From contig CAMYYB010000007.1 of assembly GCA_947303335.1 (NCBI GenBank), positions 1-64,000 of the forward strand: a stretch of 64,000 nt of DNA. The letters are read 5' to 3'. Shown here one piece after another: positions 25,458 through 33,374 of the stretch; position 1 is the stretch's first letter, and every line of letters begins with the position of its first letter. The translations under genes and the position numbers were made by a program. Under the pieces are notes generated by a model, which saw nothing but the letters and a program-made list of their open reading frames with translations, made no database searches and was not told where the DNA came from. This DNA is from an uncultured Bacteroidales bacterium (GTDB taxonomy: Bacteria > Bacteroidota > Bacteroidia > Bacteroidales > F082).

Positions 25458-25626
25458 AAAAGCAAGGAAATTAACAATATGTGTTACAAACAATTACATT
25501 CAAAATAATATCAATCCGAATGACCGCTGTTACAGTTGCTACAGTTGCTACAGTTAGTTTTACAGAGAGAATTATCTGGTTTTTCTTTCTAAAATGGTCT
25601 TGTGAAGGAAACAAGCAAAAAAGTGT

Positions 25627-25675
25627 CTATACTCAGCGGAATCTATCAATTTTTGCCACTTTCCGCTGAGTATAG
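25627..25675. terminator. 14-bp perfect hairpin, probable bidirectional terminator
   Basis: CTATACTCAGCGGA and its exact complement TCCGCTGAGTATAG enclose a 21-nt loop. T runs follow on the plus strand (25679-25687) and on the minus strand (before 25620). It lies 52 bp beyond the M28 peptidase stop and probably ends that transcript. Confidence 0.75.
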
Positions 25676-25727
25676 GCATATTTTTTTCGACGGCTTTCCT
25701 GTCGTCCCGCCTCTTCCTACTGGAAAA

Positions 25728-26948
25728 TCATCTCACAACCAGCCGCTTAACGGCCACCCCTTTATCAGTGGTCATGTTCACCATATAAATCCCTGTGGCA
25801 TAATCGCTTGTATTCAGAACGAAGTGATAGGCTCCATTCAAGTCGATAGCTTCAATCTGCTGCCCCAAGAAATTGCAGACCGTGATGCGTTGCAGCCCGT
25901 CTTCGGCGAGGATATTGACGGCGTCTTTGGCCGGATTGGGATAGAGCGCCACCTTCGTAGCTTCGCTTTCAGTCACCGCGTAGTTGTTGATGCCTGCCAA
26001 AGTAGCCACCAAACCCAAGTTGAGTTCCGTGAAGCGCTTGCATTGGTCCAAGTTGTTGACGCTCAATCCTAAGACATCATCCCGACTGTGGATGAACGGC
26101 GAGCTGGCCTGCACGTCCTCGAAAGGATGCACCGCAGGATAGCCGTTGCGGTTGAAAGAGGAGTAATCGCTGTCACCCCAAGTCAGCCAGGCTTGACGAA
26201 TGGGCATTTCGGGGAAATAGATATGGCTGAAGTTATAGACATAGTTGGCGATGGTCGAGTCCTGTGTGGTATACATCAGATGCACGTGGATGTCGGAGCC
26301 TTCTTCGAGGTAACCCGTCATATCAAGGTTGAAATAACCCACGATGTCCATACCTTGTTCGGCACAGTCAGCAGCGTAGGCGGCAGAGCCCAAAAGCCCA
26401 CATTCCTCAGCGCACCAGTTGGCATAGATGATGCTGCGGTCGAAGGTGTAAGGGCTTAATATTCTTGCTGTTTCGACAATGCCTGCTACACCGCTGGCAT
26501 TATCGTCGGCACCGGGTGAGCGGATGGTGTCGGGGTCGTAGCCGTCCCAGCTGTACGAGTCGTAGTGGGCACCACAGATTACGAATTCATCGGGGTATTT
26601 GGTGCCCCATTGTACAGCCAAAATATTGTCACCAGTTTCGGTGATACTCAGGTCGTGCAACTTAAAGTCGTGCTTGATGACCGTGTCCACATTCATAGTG
26701 CCATAATGTTCGTACAGCCAATCCTGAACCTCATAGATGAAGCGGCTGTCGTAGCGGCGCGTGTGATAGGCACTCAGATGCTCGATAGTGCCTTTGATGC
26801 TGTCGATGGAAACCGAGTCCATCAGGGCGCGGATTTGCGGGTTCACTTCCGTTATCACCGGATAGTCGTGTTCGTAGAGATGGGGCGCCTGGGCAAAAGT
26901 TAAAAGGCTAACCAGCAAAAAGACAACAAGTAGGATGTTTTTCTTCAT
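25728..26948 (-). CDS. M28 family zinc peptidase, T9SS-exported
   Basis: 406 residues. A signal peptide ends LLTFAQ. The M28 fold shows the zinc ligands in CGAHYDSY, GADDNASG, AEECGLLGS, NLDMTGY and a C-terminal FIHSRDD. A typical aminopeptidase of this family cleaves N-terminal residues outside the cell. The last 75 residues (VALYPNPAKDAVNI ... GIYMVNMTTDKGVAVKRLVV) are a T9SS type A sorting domain, so the enzyme is secreted or attached to the surface. tsaB lies upstream on the same strand, separated by a repeat hairpin. Confidence 0.92.
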   Translation of the reverse strand: MKKNILLVVFLLVSLLTFAQAPHLYEHDYPVITEVNPQIRALMDSVSIDSIKGTIEHLSAYHTRRYDSRFIYEVQDWLYEHYGTMNVDTVIKHDFKLHDLSITETGDNILAVQWGTKYPDEFVICGAHYDSYSWDGYDPDTIRSPGADDNASGVAGIVETARILSPYTFDRSIIYANWCAEECGLLGSAAYAADCAEQGMDIVGYFNLDMTGYLEEGSDIHVHLMYTTQDSTIANYVYNFSHIYFPEMPIRQAWLTWGDSDYSSFNRNGYPAVHPFEDVQASSPFIHSRDDVLGLSVNNLDQCKRFTELNLGLVATLAGINNYAVTESEATKVALYPNPAKDAVNILAEDGLQRITVCNFLGQQIEAIDLNGAYHFVLNTSDYATGIYMVNMTTDKGVAVKRLVVR

Positions 26949-26966
26949 AGTTTATTCTGTTATGAC

Positions 26967-27035
26967 GGCCCTTCGACGCGCTCAGGGACCTTTACTTTTG
27001 CGGAAGATGAAGGTGCCTGAGCCTGTCGAAGGCCC
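26967..27035. repeat. Inverted pair of CCTTCGACnnGCTCAGG repeats
   Basis: One 24-bp copy at 26967-26990 and an inverted copy at 27012-27035 can fold into a long hairpin with a 21-nt loop. The same repeat occurs at 29635 and 29965, and in part near 43245. It lies between tsaB and the M28 gene. Confidence 0.88.
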
Positions 27036-27044
27036 AAATTGTAA

Positions 27045-27740
27045 TTACAATCCTTTGACATGCGGTTTCCCGGCAATAAAATCCTTCAGATAAAACGGCT
27101 CAAAATAAGCCACATCAACGAAGTCCTTGTTCCGCAAAGCGCGTTCCGCCAGGGGGCGCATAAAGGCCGCAGAGGGCTTGAAGCCTTCCACGATGCAGAC
27201 GTTGGGTTGGTCAGCAAAAACGGTCTTCAGCTTCGGGGCTCCGTCACCGAAGAGCCAAAGACGATGTTCTTTCTTCAAGTCATCAAACGCATTCCCGTCG
27301 ATAACAAGTGCTGCGGTGTCTTGTATCCTGTTCAGGTTAGTGTCGAACACAGCAGCATAGACCTCCATCCTGCGGGCATCAATCATCGGGATAAGCAAAT
27401 CGTTTTCAGCAATTTGGCTTCCCAGTTTCTCTTTCATCCCGTAGGCCATAGCCTCAAGGGTGTCGACAGCCATCAGAGGCAAATCGGCAGCGTAACATAC
27501 GCCTTTGGCGGTACTCACGCCGATACGCAGTCCGGTGTACGACCCGGGGCCTTTACTCACTGCCACCGCGTCGAGTTGGGGATAGTCGATGCCAGCGGTC
27601 TCCATCACTTCCTTGATAAAGGTGGTAATCTTTTCAGAATGCGCATTTTGCTTCTCACTCTCACGCAACGCCAAAGTGCAGCAACTCTCATTGAGAGCTA
27701 CGGAACAGACCGAGGTAGAGGTTTCCAAACAGAGAATCAT
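27045..27740 (-). CDS. tsaB: tRNA threonylcarbamoyladenosine biosynthesis protein TsaB
   Basis: 231 residues. It belongs to the ASKHA/YeaZ family that scaffolds TsaD and TsaE in t6A37 tRNA modification in the cytoplasm. Recognisable segments are ILCLETSTSVCSVAL at the N-terminus, VSKGPGSYTGLRIGVSTAKG and LIPMIDARRMEVYAAVFD. Length is normal. Its promoter is divergent from that of the methyltransferase. Confidence 0.94.
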   Translation of the reverse strand: MILCLETSTSVCSVALNESCCTLALRESEKQNAHSEKITTFIKEVMETAGIDYPQLDAVAVSKGPGSYTGLRIGVSTAKGVCYAADLPLMAVDTLEAMAYGMKEKLGSQIAENDLLIPMIDARRMEVYAAVFDTNLNRIQDTAALVIDGNAFDDLKKEHRLWLFGDGAPKLKTVFADQPNVCIVEGFKPSAAFMRPLAERALRNKDFVDVAYFEPFYLKDFIAGKPHVKGL

Positions 27741-27762
27741 TGTCTTCAGGTTTTTATGGGGG

Positions 27763-27825
27763 CAAAAATAGAAAATATTTCTAATAAAAACTTTTCAAAA
27801 CCTATCCTTTTTTTCCTTATCTTTG
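27763..27825. promoter_or_regulatory. Divergent promoters of tsaB and methyltransferase
   Basis: TATTTTTG on the minus strand (27763-27770) for tsaB, and TATCTTTG on the plus strand (27818-27825) for the methyltransferase. The latter leaves a leader of about 90 nt. Confidence 0.6.
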
Positions 27826-27920
27826 CAGGATAATTTGCCTAATTATAGGCATACAACATAGTAAGTTGTTTTTCAGTTCCTTAATAGTTATTATTGGGAC
27901 TTAGGAGGCGGAGCTGTGTA

Positions 27921-29633
27921 ATGACGGAACCTAATATTTTCATTTCAAAGGCCACAAAAAGGAATTGGGATAAGCTGAAAGCGAACCGAAAAGGGCGTCT
28001 GACGCGACGGGCCAACAAAAGCCGTTCGCAGAAAATCATCACCCCCGAAGGCTATGTGACAGCTGCCAGCCTACCCCGTTTCGTGGAGGAATTGAGAGAT
28101 ACCACCTACCCCATCGACGCACTGGTTTTCAGCCTCTGTGCCCAGTATGTGGAACACAACAAGGTCAACGAGGCCAACCGCAAACGTTTTTTTGAGGAAT
28201 ACGCAGGGTGGGAAAAAGTCGACCTCTACGTTCCGCGACAAATCCTGAAAAACCGGCAGGACGACTGGATTGGCTTCGTCTACCAGTCGCTGACCGCTGA
28301 AGGCAGCCGCATCCTAAAAGGACTCTATTACACCAAGCCCGTCATCGTCGACGAGATGCTGGCCGACATCCACCTCTTGCAAGATGAGCGTTTCCTTGAC
28401 CCTTGCTGCGGTAGCGGCATCTTCCTGATGAGGGTGCAACACGCCCAGATGGAGCAACTCTTTGGCATCGACAACGACCCCCTCGCGGTGATGATTGCCA
28501 AAGCCAACCTGATGGTCAAGTTTGGAGAGTCGAAGGTCTACCCGCAGATTTACCAGATGGACTTTCTGAGCCACGCTACTCATGCCTTCGGTGACGTTAA
28601 GTTCGACTACATCGTCACCAATCCGCCCTGGGGCACCGAAAAAGGCAAGCTGCACACCTCGGAAGTAATACAGTCGAAAGAGAAAGCCTCGCTGTTTTTT
28701 ACCGAATCGTTCAAATATCTGAACAAGAACGGGATACAGCATTTCCTTTTGCCCTCTTCGCTGATGAAAATCAAAGTCCACGCCGACCTGCGCCGCTTCG
28801 TCACCCACGAGACACGTATAGAGAGCATCCACTGTCACCATGAGCGCTTCAAAGGGGTATTCACTGACTTTGTCAGCCTGAGGGTCAGCCGCAAGCCGGT
28901 CTTTGAAAGTCAGAACTACACCGTCACTACCGAGAAGAATGAGGTGTCGAGAAAGACCTTGGTGCCTGCAAAAGATGACTTCTGCGCCATCCCAATGCTT
29001 GATGACCGCACCGAGGCTATTATCAGCAAGGTGGAACGGCTGCGCCACGACGACCTGTCGCACAGCCAGTGGGCCTTGGGCATCATCACGGGCAACAACG
29101 CCAAACGGCTGAAGGACAGACCCGCCCCCGACTTGGAACCCATCTACACAGGAAAAGACATCAGCAAGTACAACCTGAAGCCTGCAAGCCGCTACGTTAA
29201 ATACGACCGTGCTGACTTCCAGCAATGCGCCAAGGATGAGTTCTACCGCGCAAAGGAGAAGCTGGTCTACAAGTTCGTCTCCAACCACCTGTGTTTCACT
29301 TACGACGATGAGAAACGCCTCTTCCTCAACAGCGCGAATATACTTATTCCCGAGGTGGACGGCATGAGCATCAAGACGGTGCTGGCGTTTCTCAACTCTT
29401 CGCTGTTCGGCTTTCTCTACGCCAAGAAGTTCAACGACCTGAAAATATTGAAAGGCAACCTCTCGGCCTTGCCATTCCCGAAGATTACTGCTGAGCAGAA
29501 CCGACAGATAACGAATTTGGTTGACCAGGCTTTAAAAGGTGACGAAAAAGCTATTAAAGAGATTGATGATATTATTTTTGAATTGTATCAGCTTGATATA
29601 GAAGAAAAAAGTTTGATTCAAGGCAACAAGTAA
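27921..29633 (+). CDS. Solitary N6-adenine DNA methyltransferase
   Basis: 570 residues from the ATG at 27921. Order of parts: a helical N-terminal region, SAM motif I FLDPCCGSGIFLM, then IDNDPLAVMIAKANL, catalytic motif IV VTNPPWG, and a C-terminal target-recognition region of the TaqI type (IYTGKDISKYNLKPASRYVKY, FLNSANILIPEV, KILKGNLSALPFPKI). It is a gamma-class N-6 methylase of type II or IIG style without a recognisable nuclease domain. No restriction gene lies beside it except a small GIY-YIG gene. It may be an orphan or phase-regulating methylase; recognition sequence unknown. Confidence 0.88.
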   Translation: MTEPNIFISKATKRNWDKLKANRKGRLTRRANKSRSQKIITPEGYVTAASLPRFVEELRDTTYPIDALVFSLCAQYVEHNKVNEANRKRFFEEYAGWEKVDLYVPRQILKNRQDDWIGFVYQSLTAEGSRILKGLYYTKPVIVDEMLADIHLLQDERFLDPCCGSGIFLMRVQHAQMEQLFGIDNDPLAVMIAKANLMVKFGESKVYPQIYQMDFLSHATHAFGDVKFDYIVTNPPWGTEKGKLHTSEVIQSKEKASLFFTESFKYLNKNGIQHFLLPSSLMKIKVHADLRRFVTHETRIESIHCHHERFKGVFTDFVSLRVSRKPVFESQNYTVTTEKNEVSRKTLVPAKDDFCAIPMLDDRTEAIISKVERLRHDDLSHSQWALGIITGNNAKRLKDRPAPDLEPIYTGKDISKYNLKPASRYVKYDRADFQQCAKDEFYRAKEKLVYKFVSNHLCFTYDDEKRLFLNSANILIPEVDGMSIKTVLAFLNSSLFGFLYAKKFNDLKILKGNLSALPFPKITAEQNRQITNLVDQALKGDEKAIKEIDDIIFELYQLDIEEKSLIQGNK

Positions 29634-29634
29634 A

Positions 29635-29658
29635 GGTCCCTGAGCACGTCGAAGGGCC
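29635..29658. repeat. CCTTCGACnnGCTCAGG repeat, left of GIY-YIG gene
   Basis: It begins 1 bp after the methyltransferase stop and is inverted relative to the copy at 29965-29988, with two mismatches over 24 bp. Confidence 0.9.
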
Positions 29659-29673
29659 GTCTAAGAAGTGATT

Positions 29674-29997
29674 ATGTGTTACATGTATATACTGCGTTGT
29701 TCAAACGGTCAATACTATGTGGGAAGTACAAAAGACTTAGAACTAAGATTGGAGCAACACCAACAAGGGGAAGGAGCTTTATTCACCAAAAAACATCTCC
29801 CTGTTGAATTAGTATACTATGAAGAATACCAAAGAATTGATGATGCCTTTATTAGGGAACATCAAATCAAAGGATGGAATCGGAAAAAGAAAGAAGCATT
29901 GATAAACGGACAACTGGATAAGTTACCAGAATTGTCGAAAGCGAAAAACAAAACCTTTGGGGTCGGCCCTTCGACAAGCTCAGGGACCTTAACATAA
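29674..29997 (+). CDS. Single-domain GIY-YIG nuclease (UvrC/YhbQ-like)
   Basis: 107 residues from ATG 29674 (a GTG at 29668 is also possible). The GIY-YIG signature is YMYILRCSNGQYYVGSTKDL, followed by a conserved Arg in LELRLEQH and the Glu of IREHQIKGWNRKKKEALI. The last dozen residues (GPSTSSGTLT) are encoded by the palindromic repeat at 29965, so the natural C-terminus has been replaced by repeat sequence. The gene lies between two inverted copies of that repeat. It could be a homing-type nuclease or a DNA-repair relative. Confidence 0.85.
   Translation: MCYMYILRCSNGQYYVGSTKDLELRLEQHQQGEGALFTKKHLPVELVYYEEYQRIDDAFIREHQIKGWNRKKKEALINGQLDKLPELSKAKNKTFGVGPSTSSGTLT
29965..29988. repeat. CCTTCGACnnGCTCAGG repeat inside GIY-YIG 3' end
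   Basis: Inverted relative to 29635-29658. It is translated in frame as the C-terminal tail of the nuclease. Confidence 0.9.
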
Positions 29998-30098
29998 CAA
30001 CATCTTAATCAATGAAATCAAGGGACCTTAACATAACGACATCATAATCAATGAAGACAAGGGACCTTAACATAACGACATCATAATCCATGAAAATA
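29982..30098 (+). repeat. Three 39-bp tandem repeats forming the galE leader
   Basis: Units start at 29982, 30021 and 30060, each beginning AGGGACCTTAACATAAC and ending with a TCAATGAA-like sequence. The last unit carries the galE start codon. The first two therefore contain copies of the galE start, giving two 11-codon frames, MKSRDLNITTS (30012-30047) and MKTRDLNITTS (30051-30086), each ending in TAA. Confidence 0.9.
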
Positions 30099-31100
30099 TT
30101 AGTAACAGGAGGAGCTGGTTTTATCGGTTCGCATACATTAGTAGAATTAAGCGCTGCGGGGCATGAGACCGTAGTGATAGATAACCTCAGCAACAGCAAT
30201 CCCAAGTCGTTGGAGCGCGTGGCTGAGCTGACAGGCAAGCAGATTCCTTTCTATCAGGTCGACATCCGCGACCGCGAAGGCCTCAACCGCGTGTTGGGTG
30301 AACATCATTTCGATGCCTGCATCCACTTCGCCGGACTGAAAGCCGTGGGCGAAAGCGTGGAGAAGCCCTGGGAATACTATGAGAACAACATCGGCGGCAC
30401 GCTGACCCTGCTTGACGCAATGCGCCAACATGGTTGCAAGAACATCATCTTCTCGTCATCGGCAACGGTATACGGCGACCCTGCTATTATTCCTATCACC
30501 GAGGAATGTCCTAAAGGCCACTGCACTAACCCCTACGGCCAGACCAAGAGCATGCTGGAGGAAATCATGATGGATATACAGAAGGCCGACAAGGAATGGA
30601 ACATCGTGCTGTTGCGCTACTTCAACCCCATCGGTGCTCATCCAAGTGGCCGCATAGGCGAGAATCCCAACGGTATCCCGAACAACCTGATGCCTTACAT
30701 CACCCAGGTGGCCGTGGGCAAGCGTCCTGAGTTGGGTGTCTTCGGCAACGACTACCCCACCCCCGACGGCACAGGCGTCCGCGACTATATCCACGTCGTT
30801 GACTTGGCCCGTGGCCATGTAGCCGCTTTGCAGGCTATCGAGAGGAAGTGCGGCATCGCCATTTATAACCTCGGAACGGGACAAGGCTACTCGGTGCTTC
30901 AACTGGTGCAAGCCTTTGAGAAGGTCAACCACATCAAAATCCCATATAGCATTAAACCTCGCCGTGCGGGTGACATCGCCACTTGCTACTCTAACCCCGC
31001 AAAAGCAGAACGCGAACTGGGCTGGAAAGCCCAATACGGCATCGAAGAGATGTGCCGCGACTCATGGAATTGGCAACGTAACAACCCCGAAGGATTTTAA
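30090..31100 (+). CDS. galE: UDP-glucose 4-epimerase
   Basis: 336 residues, family-typical. The NAD-binding motif GGAGFIGSH is at the N-terminus. The catalytic Ser/Tyr/Lys set is in SSSATVYG and NPYGQTKSMLE. RYFNPIGAHPSGRIGE and PDGTGVRDYIHVVD are GalE hallmarks. It interconverts UDP-glucose and UDP-galactose (or the N-acetyl forms), supplying the polysaccharide locus. rfbA follows 3 bp later. The leader consists of three tandem repeats. Confidence 0.96.
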   Translation: MKILVTGGAGFIGSHTLVELSAAGHETVVIDNLSNSNPKSLERVAELTGKQIPFYQVDIRDREGLNRVLGEHHFDACIHFAGLKAVGESVEKPWEYYENNIGGTLTLLDAMRQHGCKNIIFSSSATVYGDPAIIPITEECPKGHCTNPYGQTKSMLEEIMMDIQKADKEWNIVLLRYFNPIGAHPSGRIGENPNGIPNNLMPYITQVAVGKRPELGVFGNDYPTPDGTGVRDYIHVVDLARGHVAALQAIERKCGIAIYNLGTGQGYSVLQLVQAFEKVNHIKIPYSIKPRRAGDIATCYSNPAKAERELGWKAQYGIEEMCRDSWNWQRNNPEGF

Positions 31101-31103
31101 AGT

Positions 31104-31994
31104 ATGAAAGGCATAGTATTAGCCGGAGGATCCGGCACCAGATTATACCCCATTACAAAGGGCGTCAGCAAACAGATGCTCCCCATCTACGACAAACCGA
31201 TGGTGTATTACCCCATCAGCGTCTTGATGTTGGCAGGCATCAGAGAGATCTTGATTATCAGCACCCCACAGGATTTACCCGGCTTCCAGCGTTTGCTGGG
31301 TGACGGATCAGATTACGGCGTTCACTTCGAATACGCCGAACAGCCCAGTCCCGACGGACTGGCACAGGCCTTTATCATTGGTGAGAAATTCATCGGCAAT
31401 GACTGTGCTTGTCTCGTGCTGGGCGACAATATCTTCTACGGCAACGGCTTCACCAATATGCTGCATGAAGCAGTCCGCACAGCCGAAAAGGATAACAAAG
31501 CCACTGTGTTTGGCTATTGGGTCAGCGACCCTGAGCGTTATGGTGTGGCTGAGTTCGATAAGGAAGGCAACTGCATCAGCATCGAAGAGAAACCCAAAGA
31601 GCCCAAGAGCAACTATGCCGTGGTGGGGCTCTACTTCTATCCCAACAAGGTGGTGGATGTGGCCAAACACATCAAGCCCTCAGCACGTGGCGAGCTGGAG
31701 ATTACCACAGTGAACCAACGCTTCCTTGAAGATGGCGAGCTTAAGGTGCAGACCCTTGGGCGCGGTTTCGCCTGGTTGGATACGGGCACCCACGACAGTC
31801 TCTCGGAAGCCTCCACTTTCGTGGAAGTCATCGAGAAGCGCACAGGACTGAAGATAGCCTGCCTTGAAGGCATTGCCTATCGACATCACTGGATCACAGA
31901 AGAGAAAATGAAATCATTGGCGCAACCCATGCTGAAAAACCAATATGGGCAATACCTTCTTAAAGTGATTGAGGAACTGAAAGGGAATCAATAA
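31104..31994 (+). CDS. rfbA: Glucose-1-phosphate thymidylyltransferase
   Basis: 296 residues. It makes dTDP-glucose from dTTP and glucose-1-phosphate. The nucleotide-binding motif [18 protein letters not shown] starts the protein. The sugar-binding [14 protein letters not shown] and metal-binding VLGDNIFYG follow. It forms an operon with galE and rfbB. No rfbC or rfbD is found in the window, so the final dTDP-sugar may not be rhamnose, or those genes lie elsewhere. Confidence 0.97.
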   Translation: MKGIVLAGGSGTRLYPITKGVSKQMLPIYDKPMVYYPISVLMLAGIREILIISTPQDLPGFQRLLGDGSDYGVHFEYAEQPSPDGLAQAFIIGEKFIGNDCACLVLGDNIFYGNGFTNMLHEAVRTAEKDNKATVFGYWVSDPERYGVAEFDKEGNCISIEEKPKEPKSNYAVVGLYFYPNKVVDVAKHIKPSARGELEITTVNQRFLEDGELKVQTLGRGFAWLDTGTHDSLSEASTFVEVIEKRTGLKIACLEGIAYRHHWITEEKMKSLAQPMLKNQYGQYLLKVIEELKGNQ

Positions 31995-32031
31995 GTCACA
32001 CGGAACGGAACGACACCATAAAAATAATAAT

Positions 32032-33165
32032 ATGAATTACAAACGCACCATTATCATTACTGGCGGCGCTGGTTTCATCGGGAATCACGTTGTTCGCTTG
32101 TTTGTGAACAAATATCCTAAATACAAAATCATCAACCTCGACAAGCTGACCTACGCCGGCAACCTCGCCAACCTGAAGGACATCGAGGACAAGCCCAACT
32201 ACCGCTTCGTCAAAATGGACATCTGCGACTTTGACGGTATTTATAAGCTGATGCAGGAAGAGCATGTCGACGGCATCATACACCTCGCTGCAGAGAGTCA
32301 CGTGGATCGCTCCATCAAAGACCCCTTCACCTTCGCGCAGACTAATGTGATGGGTACCCTCTCACTGCTTCAGGCTGCAAAGGCCTACTGGAACGGCGAA
32401 TGGGAAGGCAAACGCTTCTATCATATCTCAACCGATGAAGTGTATGGTGCTCTTGAAATGACTCATCCCGAAGGGATTGAGCCGCCCTTCACCACCAAAG
32501 CTTCTTCGGGCAAACACCATTTGGCTTACGGCGAGAAGTTCTTCACTGAGGACCTGAAATACCAGCCCCACAGCCCCTATAGCGCTGCTAAAGCAAGTTC
32601 TGACCACTTTGTGAGAGCTTTCCACGATACCTACGGAATGCCTACCGTAGTGACAAATTGCTCCAACAATTACGGCCCGTATCAGTTTCCCGAGAAGCTC
32701 ATCCCGCTGTTCATCAACAACATCCGTCACCGCAAGCCGCTGCCCGTCTACGGCAAGGGCGAAAATGTGCGCGACTGGCTCTATGTGGAAGACCACGCCC
32801 GCGCCATCGACCTCATCTTCCATGAGGGTAAAATCGCCGAAACCTATAACATCGGCGGATTCAATGAATGGAAAAACATCGATATCATCAAGGTGGTCAT
32901 CAATACTGTCGACCGCATCCTGGGCCGTCCCGAGGGTGCCGATATGGACCTGATTACCTTTGTCACTGACCGTGCGGGTCACGACATGCGTTATGCTATC
33001 GATTCCACCAAACTCCAGAAGGAGTTGGGCTGGGAGCCGTCGTTGCAGTTCGAAGAAGGTATTGAGAAGACCGTCCGCTGGTACTTGGACAATCAGGAAT
33101 GGATGGACAATGTGACCTCTGGCGACTACCAAAAGTATTACGACGATATGTACAAAGGAAGATAA
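32032..33165 (+). CDS. rfbB: dTDP-glucose 4,6-dehydratase
   Basis: 377 residues. It is a short-chain dehydrogenase with GGAGFIGNHVVRLF at the NAD site, the substrate motif STDEVYGAL, and catalytic YSAAKASSDHF. It converts dTDP-glucose to dTDP-4-keto-6-deoxyglucose. It lies 37 bp behind rfbA on the same strand. Confidence 0.96.
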   Translation: MNYKRTIIITGGAGFIGNHVVRLFVNKYPKYKIINLDKLTYAGNLANLKDIEDKPNYRFVKMDICDFDGIYKLMQEEHVDGIIHLAAESHVDRSIKDPFTFAQTNVMGTLSLLQAAKAYWNGEWEGKRFYHISTDEVYGALEMTHPEGIEPPFTTKASSGKHHLAYGEKFFTEDLKYQPHSPYSAAKASSDHFVRAFHDTYGMPTVVTNCSNNYGPYQFPEKLIPLFINNIRHRKPLPVYGKGENVRDWLYVEDHARAIDLIFHEGKIAETYNIGGFNEWKNIDIIKVVINTVDRILGRPEGADMDLITFVTDRAGHDMRYAIDSTKLQKELGWEPSLQFEEGIEKTVRWYLDNQEWMDNVTSGDYQKYYDDMYKGR

Positions 33166-33374
33166 TCCTCATTCCATAAATAAAATGCGCGTACAAGGTT
33201 TCGTTTTCATCAAAAAAAGCGGCGTTCGTTACGGCAGGGTCGTGAAACCGTTTCCGTAACCTCAGACTGAGGCGACGGGAATAACCCGAACTCAGTCGCA
33301 ATTTCCGGAGATTGCGGGTCTTTGCCCGCAATGACACATTAGACCTTGAATTAAACGAACACTGAATTAAATTA
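33166..33374. repeat. Gap with REP-like hairpin
   Basis: About 210 bp without a gene. ATTGCGGG-tctttg-CCCGCAAT at 33311-33332 is a perfect 8-bp-arm hairpin, similar in style to common bacterial REP sequences. A 24-codon frame at 33184 has no recognisable features and is probably accidental. Confidence 0.65.

Larger units (their letters stand above)
24999..25553. mobile_element. Noncoding element bounded by inverted 9-bp repeats
   Basis: The left end holds three 9-bp units (CTGTAGCAT, CTGTAGCAA, CTGTAGCAA; 24999-25025). The right end holds their inverse (TTGCTACAG twice, 25536-25553). Enclosed are a consensus promoter, a possible 23-residue frame at 25102-25173, an 11-bp phased array, and three GC-rich palindromes. 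It resembles a MITE-like or RNA-encoding element. No transposase gene lies inside. The whole 750-bp gap between the transporter and the M28 peptidase has no convincing protein gene. Confidence 0.55.
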
